Shown piece after piece: positions 1 to 11,639 of a DNA stretch of 64,000 nucleotides. Origin of the DNA: Muscardinus avellanarius (taxonomy: Eukaryota > Chordata > Mammalia > Rodentia > Gliridae); NCBI GenBank assembly GCA_963383645.1, contig OY726567.1, positions 63,891,234 to 63,955,233 on the forward strand. The letters are read 5' to 3'. The notes under the pieces are model-generated. The model had not been told where the DNA came from and searched no databases. It was given only the letters and a program-made list of their open reading frames with translations. Position numbers and translations under genes: made by a program. Within the stretch, counting starts at the first letter, position 1. The number at the start of each line of letters is the position of its first letter.

Positions 1-415
1 AGAGCATAAGCTCCATACATAGCACGTAAATGATGGAGAACAGTACTATGCTGAGTACAGACTTTCTCATAATATGGAGCAGAACAATATGCAAAGTCTA
101 TTTGCTTTGCCATGTTGGTGGTTTTTCTTTGCCAACCATGATCACAGTCACAGGATAAGTGAGACTCAGTCTCACATGCAGGACCCAGCAGAGGATAGTG
201 GAGGTTCCCATATCTGGGAACTTTGAGTGTCACCTCTGCCCATTTGGAGTCCCTGGGCTGATCATGATGGCCTGGAAGACACTTAGGAGGCAGGTGCTGC
301 CAAAGGCCACCACCTGCACACCCTGTGAAAATAGAAAACAAGGTTCCATCCAGGTTACAGAAATGCTCTTTCAACCCTAAAGCCGCCATTCTCTCTGGGT
401 TCCTCCTGAGAGGAC
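1..415 (-). pseudogene. V1R vomeronasal receptor pseudogene, partial, cut by window edge
   Basis: The minus strand carries a broken V1R coding sequence that matches residues of about 58 to 195 of the intact receptor at 52241-53182. Recognisable pieces are the end of TM2 (MAALGL-like), the TM3 start, a STCLLSVFQAI-like TM3/loop block, a LCWVLH-like TM4 block and the second extracellular loop. The conserved Cys before TM3 (GCKLVFY in the intact genes) is Trp here. At least two single-base length changes, one after the HRV motif and one after the IISP motif, break the frame, and an in-frame stop lies in the loop before the second Cys. TM1 and the start codon are absent because the coding remnant joins directly to the 5' exon near position 415. 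The remainder would lie left of the window. It runs opposite to the other two V1R genes. Confidence 0.9.
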
Positions 416-660
416 ACTCACCTGTCCCCTTCTGCTACCAGAATGGAGACCTTAGGGCATTATACATGAGTCATGATGGGTGTGGAAAGGAGACTGCCAG
501 GCATAGAGACAAACACTGATGATGCTGTGACCTCACCTCCCCACAGGACTGAAGTGATCAACTCTCCTGTGGTGGTAATGGCAGTGAAGGCATCAGAGTT
601 GTGATTCTGACAACTTTGCTCAGTCCCAAATTCCCAGCAACAATTAAAAGTTTCTGGTGT
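416..660 (-). promoter_or_regulatory. V1R 5' exon and upstream conserved block of the pseudogene
   Basis: Read on the minus strand, this stretch matches the upstream region of the intact V1R at 52241. Both carry TGAGGTCACA (minus 535-526 here, plus 50833-50842 there) and a nearby TGATCACT motif. Both have a GTGAG splice donor exactly 113 bases after the first T of TGAGGTCACA; here the exon ends with CAG at 422 and GTGAGT follows. A TAATTG motif lies further upstream at 646-641. The shared block is seen directly; calling it promoter plus noncoding 5' exon is inference from V1R gene structure. Confidence 0.6.
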
Positions 661-1355
661 CAGGTGAGCAACTCCAAAGACACAGATGAGTATGCAGAGG
701 AGTCTCTGAATTCTCATCATCCCTGGGGCAGAGAGTGTCTCATGTGGAGGAAGCAGGGAAAGTGGAGGAATTGAGAAGAAGGCACAATGGCCCCACTGGA
801 ACCTGTACTTATGCAAGAAGTCATTTGTCCTAAAATATCACTCTGCTTTTCTGCAGTCTCTTAGGCTGTACCATTAACAGTGTTATTATTAGAGATATGA
901 GCAGATATGCATGGATTGCCAAGGGAAAAGTGAAATGGAAAACATAATGTTGAGAACAGAAAGACAATTAGTGAGCATATGTGAAACTGTATATACTACT
1001 TGAAAAATGTAGTGGAAATGGATAAGCTCTCCATTCAAGGAAGACATTTTGTCAACTGTGTAACAGTTTAGTGAAGTATTGGTAAAACCAATTTACCATG
1101 GAGAGTAAAAGGATAAAGTTAATAGTTTTCACAGCACATAGTTATATACGTATTAATATACAGAGTGTAGTCATGTAAATGGTAATTGACTAGAGATTTA
1201 TGATGACTATTCTCTGTATATTAATGGTATTTACCCTAGATTTTAAAAATATGTCATAATAAGTCTTTCCATTCATACTGCACCTTATACATATGCATGT
1301 GTTTAGTTTTATACTGACAAATATGATCTATATAGGTAGTGTGTATGTGTTTTAT
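661..1355. other. No gene recognised; unique AT-rich DNA
   Basis: The first 150 bases may still belong to the V1R upstream flank. From about 850 to 1355 I see only AT-rich sequence with short open frames and no recognised repeat. Confidence 0.4.
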
Positions 1356-1910
1356 GAATAGAGCTGAAAGACACTTCTCAAAAGAAGAAATACAAATGGC
1401 CAATAAATATATGAAAATATGTTCAATATCAGCAATCAGGGAAATGGAAATCAAAATTATACTAAGATTCCACATAACCCTAGTTAGAATGGCAAACATC
1501 AAGAAATACAAACAATAAATGCTGGTGAGGATATGTGAAGTAGAAACTTATGCACTGTTGGTAGCTTTGCAATTAGTACATCTGTGGAGATCAGTATGGA
1601 AGATTCCTAAAAGACTCATAGTGGAGCCATGTTATGAGTTACCCATACCACTTTTGAGGATCTTCCCCAAAGCACTGAATTAAGTTTATTATTGGGACAC
1701 ACACATCTCTATGTTTATAGCAGATCAACTCGTGATAGCCAAACTGTGGAAGCAGCCTAAGTGTCCATCAAGAGATGAATGATGAAATTATGACATATAC
1801 ACACAATGAAATTCTACTCAATCATAAATAACACAACTATGTCATTGGCAGAAAAATGAATGAAACTCAGAATATCATGCTTAATTAGACTATCCTTTTA
1901 CTTTAGAAAG

Positions 1911-2859
1911 TGTTAGGGTCCGAGATGTACCCTCTTGCCCAAATAACAAAGAACTCACCAAGGATGTAACACACAGGCAGAGTTTTTATTGCGCTGCAGC
2001 TCTTTTGTACTGGCTAGCCAGTGGTCGAAGCTCTTTTACAAGCCCGCCTGTGGTTTGAGGACTGTCCGGGTGGCTACCAGGGAGTGCCCTGGCCGAGCCA
2101 ACGTCCAGCCTCACCAACAGAGAGCGAGTGGTCAGAGTCGACCCCGAGCACACTTCAGGCTCTATATTTATAGCCCCTAGAGGGGTGGTTACACACGTCA
2201 CAGCCCGCCAAAAAGTAGGATACAACCAATCAAATAAAAAGGTAAACAAGTACAACCAATGATTTCAAAAGAAAGCACACACACACTTGAATTACAGCAA
2301 ATAGTTTTAAAGGACAGCCTTTCTACGTCACTGCCCGCCAAGGAGTGACTTTCTCTTTCATGCTTGGTTACTATGGCAACCTTCAGCTCGGCCCAGGATT
2401 ACTGACCATTTGAGGAACTGTCCGGGTGTTTCCTTTAGATAAGGTTGTGGCGAGCTTGGGACTCACTTCCAAGAAAAATAGCTTCAAATAGCTTCACTCT
2501 CTAAACTACTTTATACTGTTTTAAAATATTTCAAACTTTAGTAATATCCTTAAAATAATTTCTAATAGTAACTTAGGTTTTAAAATAAAACAACTTTTAA
2601 CATTAAGGTAGCTGGGATATAAGCAAGCAGTTTCACAGAAGCCAGAACTCAGGCAGTTATCATAAGCAGGAACTTATAAGTTGTACTTTATATTGGCAAG
2701 TGGGGTTACCGAAGCAGAGACTCGCAGTTTTAATTTTATCAGGAGAGGGGAATGTTTCCTCACAGCACTCTTACATGTTTTGTTACTCTCTTACTTCTAC
2801 AATGGTCCTACTTTAATTCTAATATCCTGCTTTCTTATTTCTCTTCCTGCATTCCTTCA
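1911..2859 (-). mobile_element. Solo LTR of an endogenous retrovirus
   Basis: This 949-bp block interrupts the L1 3' UTR and is flanked by the 4-bp duplication AAAG (1907-1910 and 2860-2863). On the minus strand it starts TGAAGG and ends CCCTAACA, so it has TG...CA ends. It also shows a TATA-like CTATAAATATAG (about 2167-2178) and an AATAAA signal near 1985-1992, followed by a U5-like segment. No internal retroviral genes or primer-binding site adjoin it, so it is a solo LTR. The 4-bp duplication fits a class I (gammaretrovirus-like) element; the family is not identified. Confidence 0.75.
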
Positions 2860-2928
2860 AAAGTAAAAGGCCAATGTTTTCATCATATGTGGAAGCTAGA
2901 GGAAAACTGAGCAATAAAGAAAACCTCA

Positions 2929-3120
2929 GCCGGGTATGGTGGCGCACGCTTGTAATCCCAGCATTTGGGAGGCTGAGACTGGAGGATCGTGGTTTGTGGA
3001 CAGCCTCAGCTAGTACTTAGTGAGGTCCTCTGCAACTCAGTGAGACCCTGTTTCAAAATAAAGAATAAAAAATATAGGGCAGGGGGTGTAACTCGGAGGT
3101 CAAATGACCCACAAAAAAAG
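2929..3120 (+). mobile_element. Dimeric B1/ID-type SINE
   Basis: A B1-like left half (GCCGGGTATGGTGGCGCACG start) is followed by an ID-like right half and an A tail. It is flanked by direct repeats AAAGAAAACCTCA at 2916-2928 and 3121-3133, and inserted into the L1 3' UTR. Confidence 0.9.
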
Positions 3121-3458
3121 AAAGAAAACCTCAGATAAATGAGAGGAAACACTAATGGAATGGGGAAGGAGAGCTAGAGAAATATCAGGAAATGGGGAGC
3201 AGAAAGCAGAGATCTGATGATGGTACATATGCAAATAACCTTTTGTTCATACATGAAATGACATGAATTGCTGTAAAGACTTTATGGGGGAGAGAAGTGG
3301 GGTAGGAACTAAAGGGGAACACATAACAAATACAGCATGCATGTATGTATTTATCACTCTGAATCTATGATGTATAATTACGATGCACCAGTAAAAATAT
3401 TTTTACTTAACAGATAAATAAGAACATAAAAACCGTACATCAAAAATTATAATCTACA

Positions 3459-3604
3459 AGCCGGGTATGGTGGTGCATGCTTGTAAACCCAGCAGTTGGG
3501 AGGCAGAGACAGGAGGATCGTGGTTCGAGGATAACCTCAGCTACTTAGTGAGGCCCTTTGCAACTCAGTGAGACACTGTTTCAAAATAAAGAATAAGAAT
3601 TAAG
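3459..3604 (+). mobile_element. SINE, left (B1-like) half
   Basis: B1-like monomer with a short A-rich end. The ID-like right half seen in neighbouring copies is missing. Confidence 0.8.
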
Positions 3605-3950
3605 GCTCACAAAAAATAAGAAATCAGATAAGAAATTGGATGCTTTCCCTAATATGTGAAAGCTAGGTAGAAATGGGTAACAGGAGAAACTCTAGATGAA
3701 GAAGGGGATTCTATAGATGAGGAAATAAGGCTGCCTAACAAGGATTGGGAGCAGGGAAAAGGGAAACTCTCTATAGCACATGATGCACTTAAACAAACAT
3801 ATCAAAGTCAATCACTAAACCAAGCATGGGAAGAAGGGAGGGGGAGGAAATGTGGTGAGAACTAGAAAAGGGCTAATTGGGTGATGTGTGCATATATGTC
3901 TCCACAACTTTTATCCCATTAAGATGTATGAATACAATGCAGCGTTAAAA
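3605..3950 (+). mobile_element. L1 3' UTR fragment
   Basis: Matches the 3' UTR of other plus-strand L1 copies in the window (for example 22050-22385): the CACAAAAAATAAGAAATCAG start, the GGGTGATGTGTGCATATATG block and the AATACAATGCA end before the A run. Confidence 0.75.
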
Positions 3951-3954
3951 AAAA

Positions 3955-4016
3955 ATAGGGCTGGGGGTGTTGCTCATAGGTAGAATGCCCCTGTGTTCCA
4001 TCCCCAGTACTCCCCC
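3955..4016 (+). mobile_element. ID-like SINE fragment
   Basis: A GGGCTGGGGGTGTTGCTCAT start and CCATCCCCAGTACTC end, the ID/tRNA-like module, abutting the A run of the preceding L1 tail. Confidence 0.65.
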
Positions 4017-7000
4017 AAATTAATTTACAATAGCAGAGAGATAAAATATTGCATCTCTCTGATTGCTAATAATGTTGAGGATTTTTTCATGTATTAACTG
4101 GCCATTTGAATTTCTTCCTTTGGGAAATATCTAGTTAATTCACTTGCTCATTTTTTGACTGGGTCATTTGTTTTCTTAGTGCAGAGTTTCTTGAGTTCTC
4201 TGTATATTCTAGATATTACTCCTGTACTGGAGGAGTAGTTGGCAAAAATCTTTTTCCATTCTCTTGGTTCTCAGTTGAGGTTCTTGATAGTTTCCTTTGC
4301 TGTACAGAAGCTCTTTAGTTTCATGCAATCCGATGTATTGATTTGACTTCTAGTTTCTTGTACCTTTGGGGTCTTGTTAGAAAGTTTTTAATCTATGCCT
4401 ATGTGTTGCAGTGTTAGACCTATGCTCTCTTCATGGAGCCTCAAGGTCTCTGGTCTAATTTCCAAGACTTTGATCCATCTTGAACTGACTTGTGCAGGGT
4501 GAGAAAATGATTTTATTTTCATTTTTCTGCATATGATTAGCCAGTTCTGCTCCATTGGTCTATGTATCTGTTTTTGTGCCAATACCATGTTTTTTGGTTT
4601 TTTTTTTTTTTTTTTTTTTTTTACTACAATGGCTTGTAGTATAGTTTAAAGTCAGATATTGTGATTTTTCCTGCATGATTTTTGTTGCTGAGAACTACTT
4701 TGGCTATTTTGGGTTTTTGGTTGTTACAAATGAATTTAAGGACTAATTTTTCTATGTCTGTGAAAAATGATCATGGTAATTGAATGGGTATGGCATTGAA
4801 TCTGTAGCTCACTTTTGGACAATGTCCATTTTGATTATATTTATTCCGCCTATCCATAACATGAAAGATCTTTCCATCTTCTAAGGTCTTCTTCGATTTC
4901 TTTTTTCAAAGTTTTATAATTTTCTTTGTAGAGGTCTTTTACCTCCTTGTTTAAGTTTATACTTAAGTATTTTATTTTTTTGTGGGAAATCCTGAGTGGA
5001 AGTGTTTTCTGAATTTCTTTTTCAGTGGATTTATGGTTGGTGTACAGAAAAACTTCTGATTTTTTAAGATTGATTTTGTATCCAGATACTTTGCTGAATT
5101 TATAGATCAGTTCTATAAGTCTTTTGGTTGAGTTTGTTGGGTCTTCTAAGTATAGTATCATGTGATCTGAAAATAGTGAAAGTTTGAATTATTTTCCTAT
5201 TTGTACTCCTCTGATTTTATTTCTTGCTTTCTTGCTCTGGCTAGACTCTCAAGTACTATATTGAGGAGACATTGTCATAAAGAACATCCTTGTCTTGTTC
5301 CTGTTTTTAGGGGAAATTCTCGAAGTTTTTCCCAATTTAATAGGATGTTGGCTGTGGGCTTATTGTAGATTGCCTTTATGATGTGGAGGTATGTTCTTTT
5401 TATCCCAATTCTCTGCAGCAGTCCTTTTAGCATAAATGAATGTTGGATTTTATCAAATGATTTTTAGCATCTATTGAAATGATCATGTAAATTTTGTCTT
5501 TGATTCTGTTTATATGAAGAATACATGAATTGATTTTTGTATATTGAACCAGCCTTGTATTCCTGGAATGGAGCCTACCTGGTCATGTGTATGATTTTCT
5601 TAATGTGCTTTTGAATGTGTGCTGCTAGTATTGTGCTTAGCAGTATTGCATCCAAGTTCATCAAAGATAGAGGCCTGTAGTTTTCCTTCCTTGAGCTGTC
5701 TTTATTTGGTTTTGGTATTAATGTGATGTTGGCTACATAGAATGTATTTGGGAGAGTCCTTTTTTTTCTATTTCATGAAATAGATTGAGGAGTATCGGGA
5801 TTAGCTCTTCTATAAGGATCTTATAAAATTCACTTAGGAATCCATCTGGTCCTGGGCTTTTCTTTGATGGTAAGCTCTTTTTTGCTGTTTCAATCTCTTT
5901 GATTACTATTGGTTGGCTCAAGTTCTATATCTTGATGCAGTTTAGGCAGCTTGTATTTATCTAGAAAGTTGTCAATTTCCTCCAAATTTTTCATTTTGTT
6001 GGAGCATAATTTTCAAAGTAGTTTCTGATAATCCTCTGGATTTCTACACTGTCAGTAGTGATATCTCCTTTTTCATCTCTTCAGAATTTGGGTTGATTTT
6101 TTTTTTAGGTTGGCTAGTGGTTTATCTATATCTATCTATCTTGATTTTTTGAGAAACTGACTTTTGGTTTTGTTGATTTTCTGTATTTTTTATTCTCTTC
6201 ATTGATTTCTGTTTTGATTTTAATTTCCTGTCTTCTACTGGCTTTGTGGTTAGATTATTCCTGTTTTTCAAGGGCTTTGAGGTGTGTCATTAGGTTATAT
6301 TTGATAATTTTCTGTTTTTATTATGTAAGCACTCTGTGCTATGAATTTTCCTCTTAATACTGCCTTCAAAGTGTCCCAGAGGTTTTGATATTTGTATCTC
6401 TATTTTCATTTGTTTCTAGAAATTCTTGATTTCACCTTACTTCTTCTATGACCCATTTTTCATTCAGCAATGTGGTGTTCAGTGTCCACATGTTGATGTG
6501 GTTTCTCTGGGTCGTCTTCTAGTTGATTTCTAGTTTCATTCCATTATGGCTGAAAAGATACAGGGAAGTATGCCACATTTTTTGAATTCACTAGTGCTCA
6601 CTTTGTGGCCCAGGATGTGATCTATTTTGGAGAAAGTTCTGTGAGAAGCTGAGAAAAAATGTGAACTGTGCTATAGTTGGGTGGAATATTCTATATGTGT
6701 CTAATAGGTCAATTTGATTAATGGTGTTTTTTAGGTCTGATGCATCTTTAATGACCTTTTGTCTAGAAGATTGGTCTAATGGTGTGAGAAGGTAGTTGAA
6801 GTCTCCCAGTGTTATTGAATTGATATTTATGTGTTACTTAATGTCACAAAGTGCTTGTTTTATGAAAATAACTGCACCTGTGTTTGGGACATAAATGTTG
6901 ATTATTGTTATTTCCTCTTGCTGGATTGTTCCTTTTACCAGTAAAAAAAAACCTGCTTCAATCTTCTAATAAACTTAGGCTTGCAGTCTTTGTCTAATAT

Positions 7001-7609
7001 CATAGTTGCTACTCCTGCTGTGTTCGAGTTCCACTGGCATGGATTACCTTGCTCCAGCCCTTTACCTTAAGTTTGTTAATATCTTTATTTGTAAGGTATG
7101 TTTCTTACAGGCAGCAGATAGATTCTGCTTTTTAATTCATTGTGCCACTTTGTCTTTTTATTGGGGAGTTGAAGCCATTTACATTCACTGTGATTATTGA
7201 GAGATGATTTTTACCTCCTAACATGTTGAGATTTAGCTTCTGTTTAAAATAGTGTTTGTTATTCTTTGCTTAGTTGTTTGCTGGGTGAGAATTCTTGTCC
7301 CTCTGGTTCTGGTGTGTATTACTTATTTCTTCCTTGCACTTAATCTCTTTGAGTATTTTCTCTAGTGCTGGTTTGGAAGACAGAAATTCCTTCAGTTTCT
7401 GTTTGTTGTGGAAGATTATTTCCCAATCTAATTTTTTTATTAATTTTTTTATTGGTGCACTGTATTCATACATCATAGTAGCATACATACTTTTGTAGAC
7501 ATACATGCACACTTTTCCCAGTCAGCCCCCACCCAATCCCCACCCCATTCTCTCCCTATCCCTCCCTCCCATGCTTGGCTTAGTAGTTGACATCTAGTAT
7601 TATGGCAAT

Positions 7610-8470
7610 TTATCTAAAATTAAAAATGATAATCTCACATAACAGTTTCATTTGTCTGATACCAAGCTTTTGATGACTTAAAGATAACATTTCAATATTT
7701 CTTTTTGCTTTCTTTCTTACCAGAGAATATTTTTTTCTATTTTTTTTAGGTGAAACTATCATATATTTATATATTTATTTTTCAGAAAAAAATCTATCCT
7801 AATATGGAATATGGACTTTAGGTACCCAAAACAATCTTGAAAAAGAACAAAGCTAGAAGATATATATTTTCTGATTTCAAACCATATAAAGCTACAATAA
7901 TTGAAACAGTGTAGTACTATTCTAAAGGCAGATATATAAACCATTGGAGTTAAATAAAAGCCTAGAGCTAAATTCTTCCCTATATTGTCAAGTTATTTTT
8001 GACAAGGTTTCCACGAACATTTGGTGGTGGAAATAAAAATCTTTTAACTAAATATTGTTAAAAAATAATAATTACATGGAAAAGAATAAAATCGGACCCT
8101 TACCTAATCCCATATACAAATATTAACTCAAAATAGATAATAGACCTAAATATAAATCTTAAGACTATAAACTTTTAGGAGAAAATCTGGGTCATTAAAC
8201 CTCACAACATTGAAATTGGCAGTGATTTCTTGGATATGATTTCAATGGCACAGGCAACAGAGGAGTATACAAACTCCCTAAAAAAAATTGTATATCCAAA
8301 GACAATGTAAACAGAGTTAACAGTTACTAATAGAATGGGATAAAATATTTCCAAATGCTATATCTGAAGGTATATTAATATTCCAACTAGAAATCCTAAA
8401 AATTAACAATAAAGGCAAACAATACCCTTTAGAGATAGGTAAAAGACTAACATAAATAATGAATCTCCAC
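7610..8470 (+). mobile_element. Older L1 ORF2 fragment in opposite orientation
   Basis: Reads on the plus strand as a diverged, ancient L1 ORF2 C-terminal region (TTGGCAGTGATTTCTTGGAT, GATAAAATATTTCCAAATGC). It is clearly distinct from the younger L1 family around it. Many stops. Confidence 0.6.
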
Positions 8471-9559
8471 AGATAACCAATCTTAGTTGTCTGTTGGATG
8501 GAAAATCTTGTTTCTCTAGTTCTGGAGTGTGTTACCTATTTCTTTTTTGTAGTTAATCTCTTTGAGTATTTTCTCTAGTGCTGGTTTTGAAGACATAAAT
8601 TCCTTCAGTTTCTGTTTGTCATGGAAGTTTCTTATTTTTCCATCTAATTTGATAGAAAGTTTTGCTGGGTAGGAAATTTTTGGCTGGAAGTTGTTTTCTT
8701 TCAGAGTTTGGAATATGTTACTCTAAGCCCTTCTGGCTCTCATGACTTGGTTAGGGAAGTCTGGAGTGATTCTAATTGGTTTGCCTCTGAATGTCACTTG
8801 GCCCTTTGTTTTTGTTGCCTTTAAGATTCTCTGCTTGGCTTCCACATTGGTCATTTTGACAATTATGTGGCGTGGGGATCCTCTTCTCTGATCCTGTCTA
8901 AAGGGAGTTCTATAAGTTTCCTGGACCTGCGTATCGACCTCTTGCTCTATGTCTGGAAAATTTTCTGCTATTACTTCCTTGAAGAGATTGTTGATCCCTT
9001 TGGTTTCACTTTCTTTTCCCTCCTCTATTCCAATAATTCTTAGGTTAGCTCTCTTAAAATGGGCCTATATTTCTTCAATATCAGATTCCTGCTGTCGGAT
9101 ATTTTATTCTAGATTAGAAACTATGAGTTCATTTTTGGATTGCTCATCTTCTAAGAGCGAGATTCTGTTCTCCATGTGTTCTAATCGGTTGTTTGTGCTT
9201 TGAATTGAGGCCTTTACTTCATTAATTGCATCCTTTATCTCTTTTTGGCTCTCTCTGAGTTCTTTTCGAAGCACCTCTATTATTTCTACAGTTATTTTCC
9301 TGATTTGATCTTCTAGAAATCTCTGATTTTCTGTTTTATCGGGTTCTGATGTTGTGGGGTTGTGAGCATTTATTGCTCCAGTATTATTCCTCTTTCCCAT
9401 GATTTCGGATGTTTGTACCTTCTCTGGGTTCTTCCCTTGGGTCACTATGACTTCCCTTAAGGTGTTCTGGATCTCGAGTCAGTAGTATCTCAGACCCCAC
9501 TACTCCTTTACTGGGTTTTATCACAGAGTCTCCTACCCAGAGAGTCGATAGAGGCTGCT

Positions 9560-10177
9560 TTAGACTGTGGGGTGTGCCAGGTTGCACGTTCTCCTATGGT
9601 GTGATATCTCGGCCACCGCCCCTCCCCCACTGGGTCAAGACCCAGGGATTTCTCCTCTGTGGCCCGCAATTTGCCTCACTGTTCTTGAGTACGCCGATGT
9701 AGCTGTACTGGCCTCGCTGAATTCGCTGCTGCTGCCGCCGGTAGCAATATGGCGCTGCTGCTACGCCCTCGGCTGTGGGGCTGGCGTTTTTCTTCTTGAT
9801 TTTGATTTCTACTCTGAATCCCTGCAGCATGTGCTGAGCTCGGCCACTGGGAGCTGTAGATGCTCTGCGCGGAGAAATCTCGCCTAGCTGTTCCGCAGTG
9901 GCTCACCTCGGCTTGCTGTGGCCGTCTGGTGAATTCGCCGCTGCCGCCAGCAGTATGGTGCTGCTGCCGCATCTGCCGCGTCCTCGGGCGCGAGGCCGGT
10001 GTATCTCCTCTGTGGCTCTGTTCTCAGTCCGCTTTCTCTCTGGAGCCTGGTGATTTTTTGTTTCACTGGTGATGGTGTTTTCTGGCTATGAAAGGCGCTG
10101 ATTTTGTGGTAATGGAGATTTGTTGTTAGCGGGGCTTAAGAGCCCCGCTTTTCTCGGTCGCCATCTTCCCGGAAGTC
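9560..10177 (-). promoter_or_regulatory. GC-rich L1 5' UTR/promoter of the nested element
   Basis: Two related units about 200 bp apart contain the same core (AATATGGCGCTGCTGC near 9747 and CAGTATGGTGCTGCTGC near 9950). The 5' terminus carries an AAGATGGCGAC motif on the minus strand, the YY1-type site known at L1 5' ends. Confidence 0.55.
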
Positions 10178-10627
10178 TCCCAATCTAATTTGAGTGATAG
10201 TTTTGCTGGGTAGAAAATTTTTGGCTGCAAGTTTTCTCTCAGAGTTTAGAATATGCTATTGCAGGCCCTTCTGGCTTTCATGACTTGGCTTGGGAAGTCT
10301 GGAGTGATTCTAATTAGTTTGCCTCTAAATATCACTTGGTTTTTTGCTTTTGTTGCCTTTAAGATTGTCTCCTTCGCTTCTCCATTGGTCAGTTTGACTA
10401 GTTGATATGGGGAACCTTTTCTCTGATCTTGTCTAAAGGGGGTTGTGTAAATTTTCTGTACCTGTGTATTGACCTCTTGCTCTGTTTGGAAAATTTTTTT
10501 ATATTACTTCTTTGAAAATATTGGTGATCCCTTTGGTTTCACCTTCTTTTCCTTCCTCTATTCCAATTATTCTTAGGTTAGTTCTTTTATAATGGGCCCA
10601 TATTTCTTCAATGTCCAATTCATGCTG

Positions 10628-10853
10628 TCAATTTTTTTTCTTTTTTTTTTTTTGCGGGTCTGGGGATGAAACCCAGGGGCATTCAACCTCCGAGCTACAC
10701 CCCCTGCCCTATTTTTTTATTATTTTGAAGATGGGTCTCACTGAGTTGCAGAGGGCCTCACCAAGTTGCTGAGGCTGTCTGTGAACTATGATCCTATGGT
10801 CTCAGCCTCCCGAATGCTGGGATTACAAGTGTGCACCACCACACCCAGCTTGA
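10628..10853 (-). mobile_element. Dimeric B1/ID-type SINE
   Basis: Poly(T), an ID-like half (GCGGGTCTGGGGATGAAACC) and a B1-like half ending CACCACCACACCCAGC. It sits in the ORF1 region of the outer L1. Confidence 0.85.
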
Positions 10854-11639
10854 ATTATTTTTTTTAGGTTATATACTATTCATTCATTTTTGGAGTGATC
10901 ATCTTCTAGGAGTGAGATTCTATTCTCTATATTCTCTATGTGGTCTAATTGTTTATAGTTTGAATTGATGCCTTCACTTCAATGATTGCATCCTTTATTT
11001 TTTTTCAGACTAAATTCTTTTCAAAAGTCCTGTATAATTTCTAGAGTTAAAATTCCTAATTTGACCTTCTGGAGATCTCTGCAAATCTCTGTTGTCAGGT
11101 TCCATTATTGTGGTGTTGTGGGAGCTCATTGCTTCCTTGTTATCACTCCTTCTCATGATTTGAGAAGTTTGTATTTGTTGCTTTGATAGATTTCTCTTAG
11201 TCTCTAGGTGTCAGCTGGTATATCCAAGGGCAAGTTGTATTGTATTTAACAGTGAAGGTAGATTGTGGAGGGAAGTGAAATTGTAAATGAAAGAATAGGG
11301 TAAAGCCTTAGATAGTATCAAACAGAATAAGAGTATGAGTTTGATAAGGTAGTATATACTAGAGATTAGAGATAGTGATAATGTAGTAGTAGTCTAGTAA
11401 CCAATGTAGAGTTTCTAGTATCATGACATGAAGTGGATTTAATACAAGACACGGAAGAGAGAAGAGGAAAAAAAGAAACAAGATAGAAAAAGGATAGAAG
11501 AGAGTAGAAATGTATAAGGAAAGAACCTGGGGAGAGTGTTTGGGAAGAGGGTTAAAAAAAAACAGGCACACACACACAGAACAAAAAAACCAAACAACCC
11601 CAACAACAAATTAATGCAACTCTACAAATAAATGACTAT

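Larger units (their letters stand above)
1356..3440 (+). mobile_element. L1 3' end (ORF2 C-terminus and 3' UTR), interrupted
   Basis: Positions 1360-1906 read as the last part of L1 ORF2 and the start of the 3' UTR on the plus strand. It includes the segment for the MANKYMK-like block and the CWW-like block, and then the GMYTQ-type tail region. The element is split by an LTR at 1911-2859 and a SINE at 2929-3120, then resumes to the AATTACGATGCACCAGTAAA end near 3400. The coding part is full of stops and indels. Confidence 0.8.
7435..10177 (-). mobile_element. Nested mosaic L1 with 5' UTR, ORF1 and a stray old L1 core
   Basis: The block lies between copies of TCCCAATCTAATTT and reads on the minus strand from an intact-looking 5' end (10177, CTTCCGGGAAGATGGCGACC). 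It continues through a GC-rich 5' UTR (10177-about 9450) and an ORF1 remnant (9445-about 8490). It ends in a poly(A)-side 3' UTR at 7600-7435. ORF2 is missing. In its place, 7610-8470 is an older L1 in plus orientation. The part 9445-9104 still encodes a readable 113-aa ORF1 N-terminus with a coiled coil. Confidence 0.65.

Noticed and set aside
159..816. Short open frames on both strands at the left edge as independent genes
   Set aside because: They overlap the V1R pseudogene and its upstream block, and the plus-strand ones are antisense to V1R codons.
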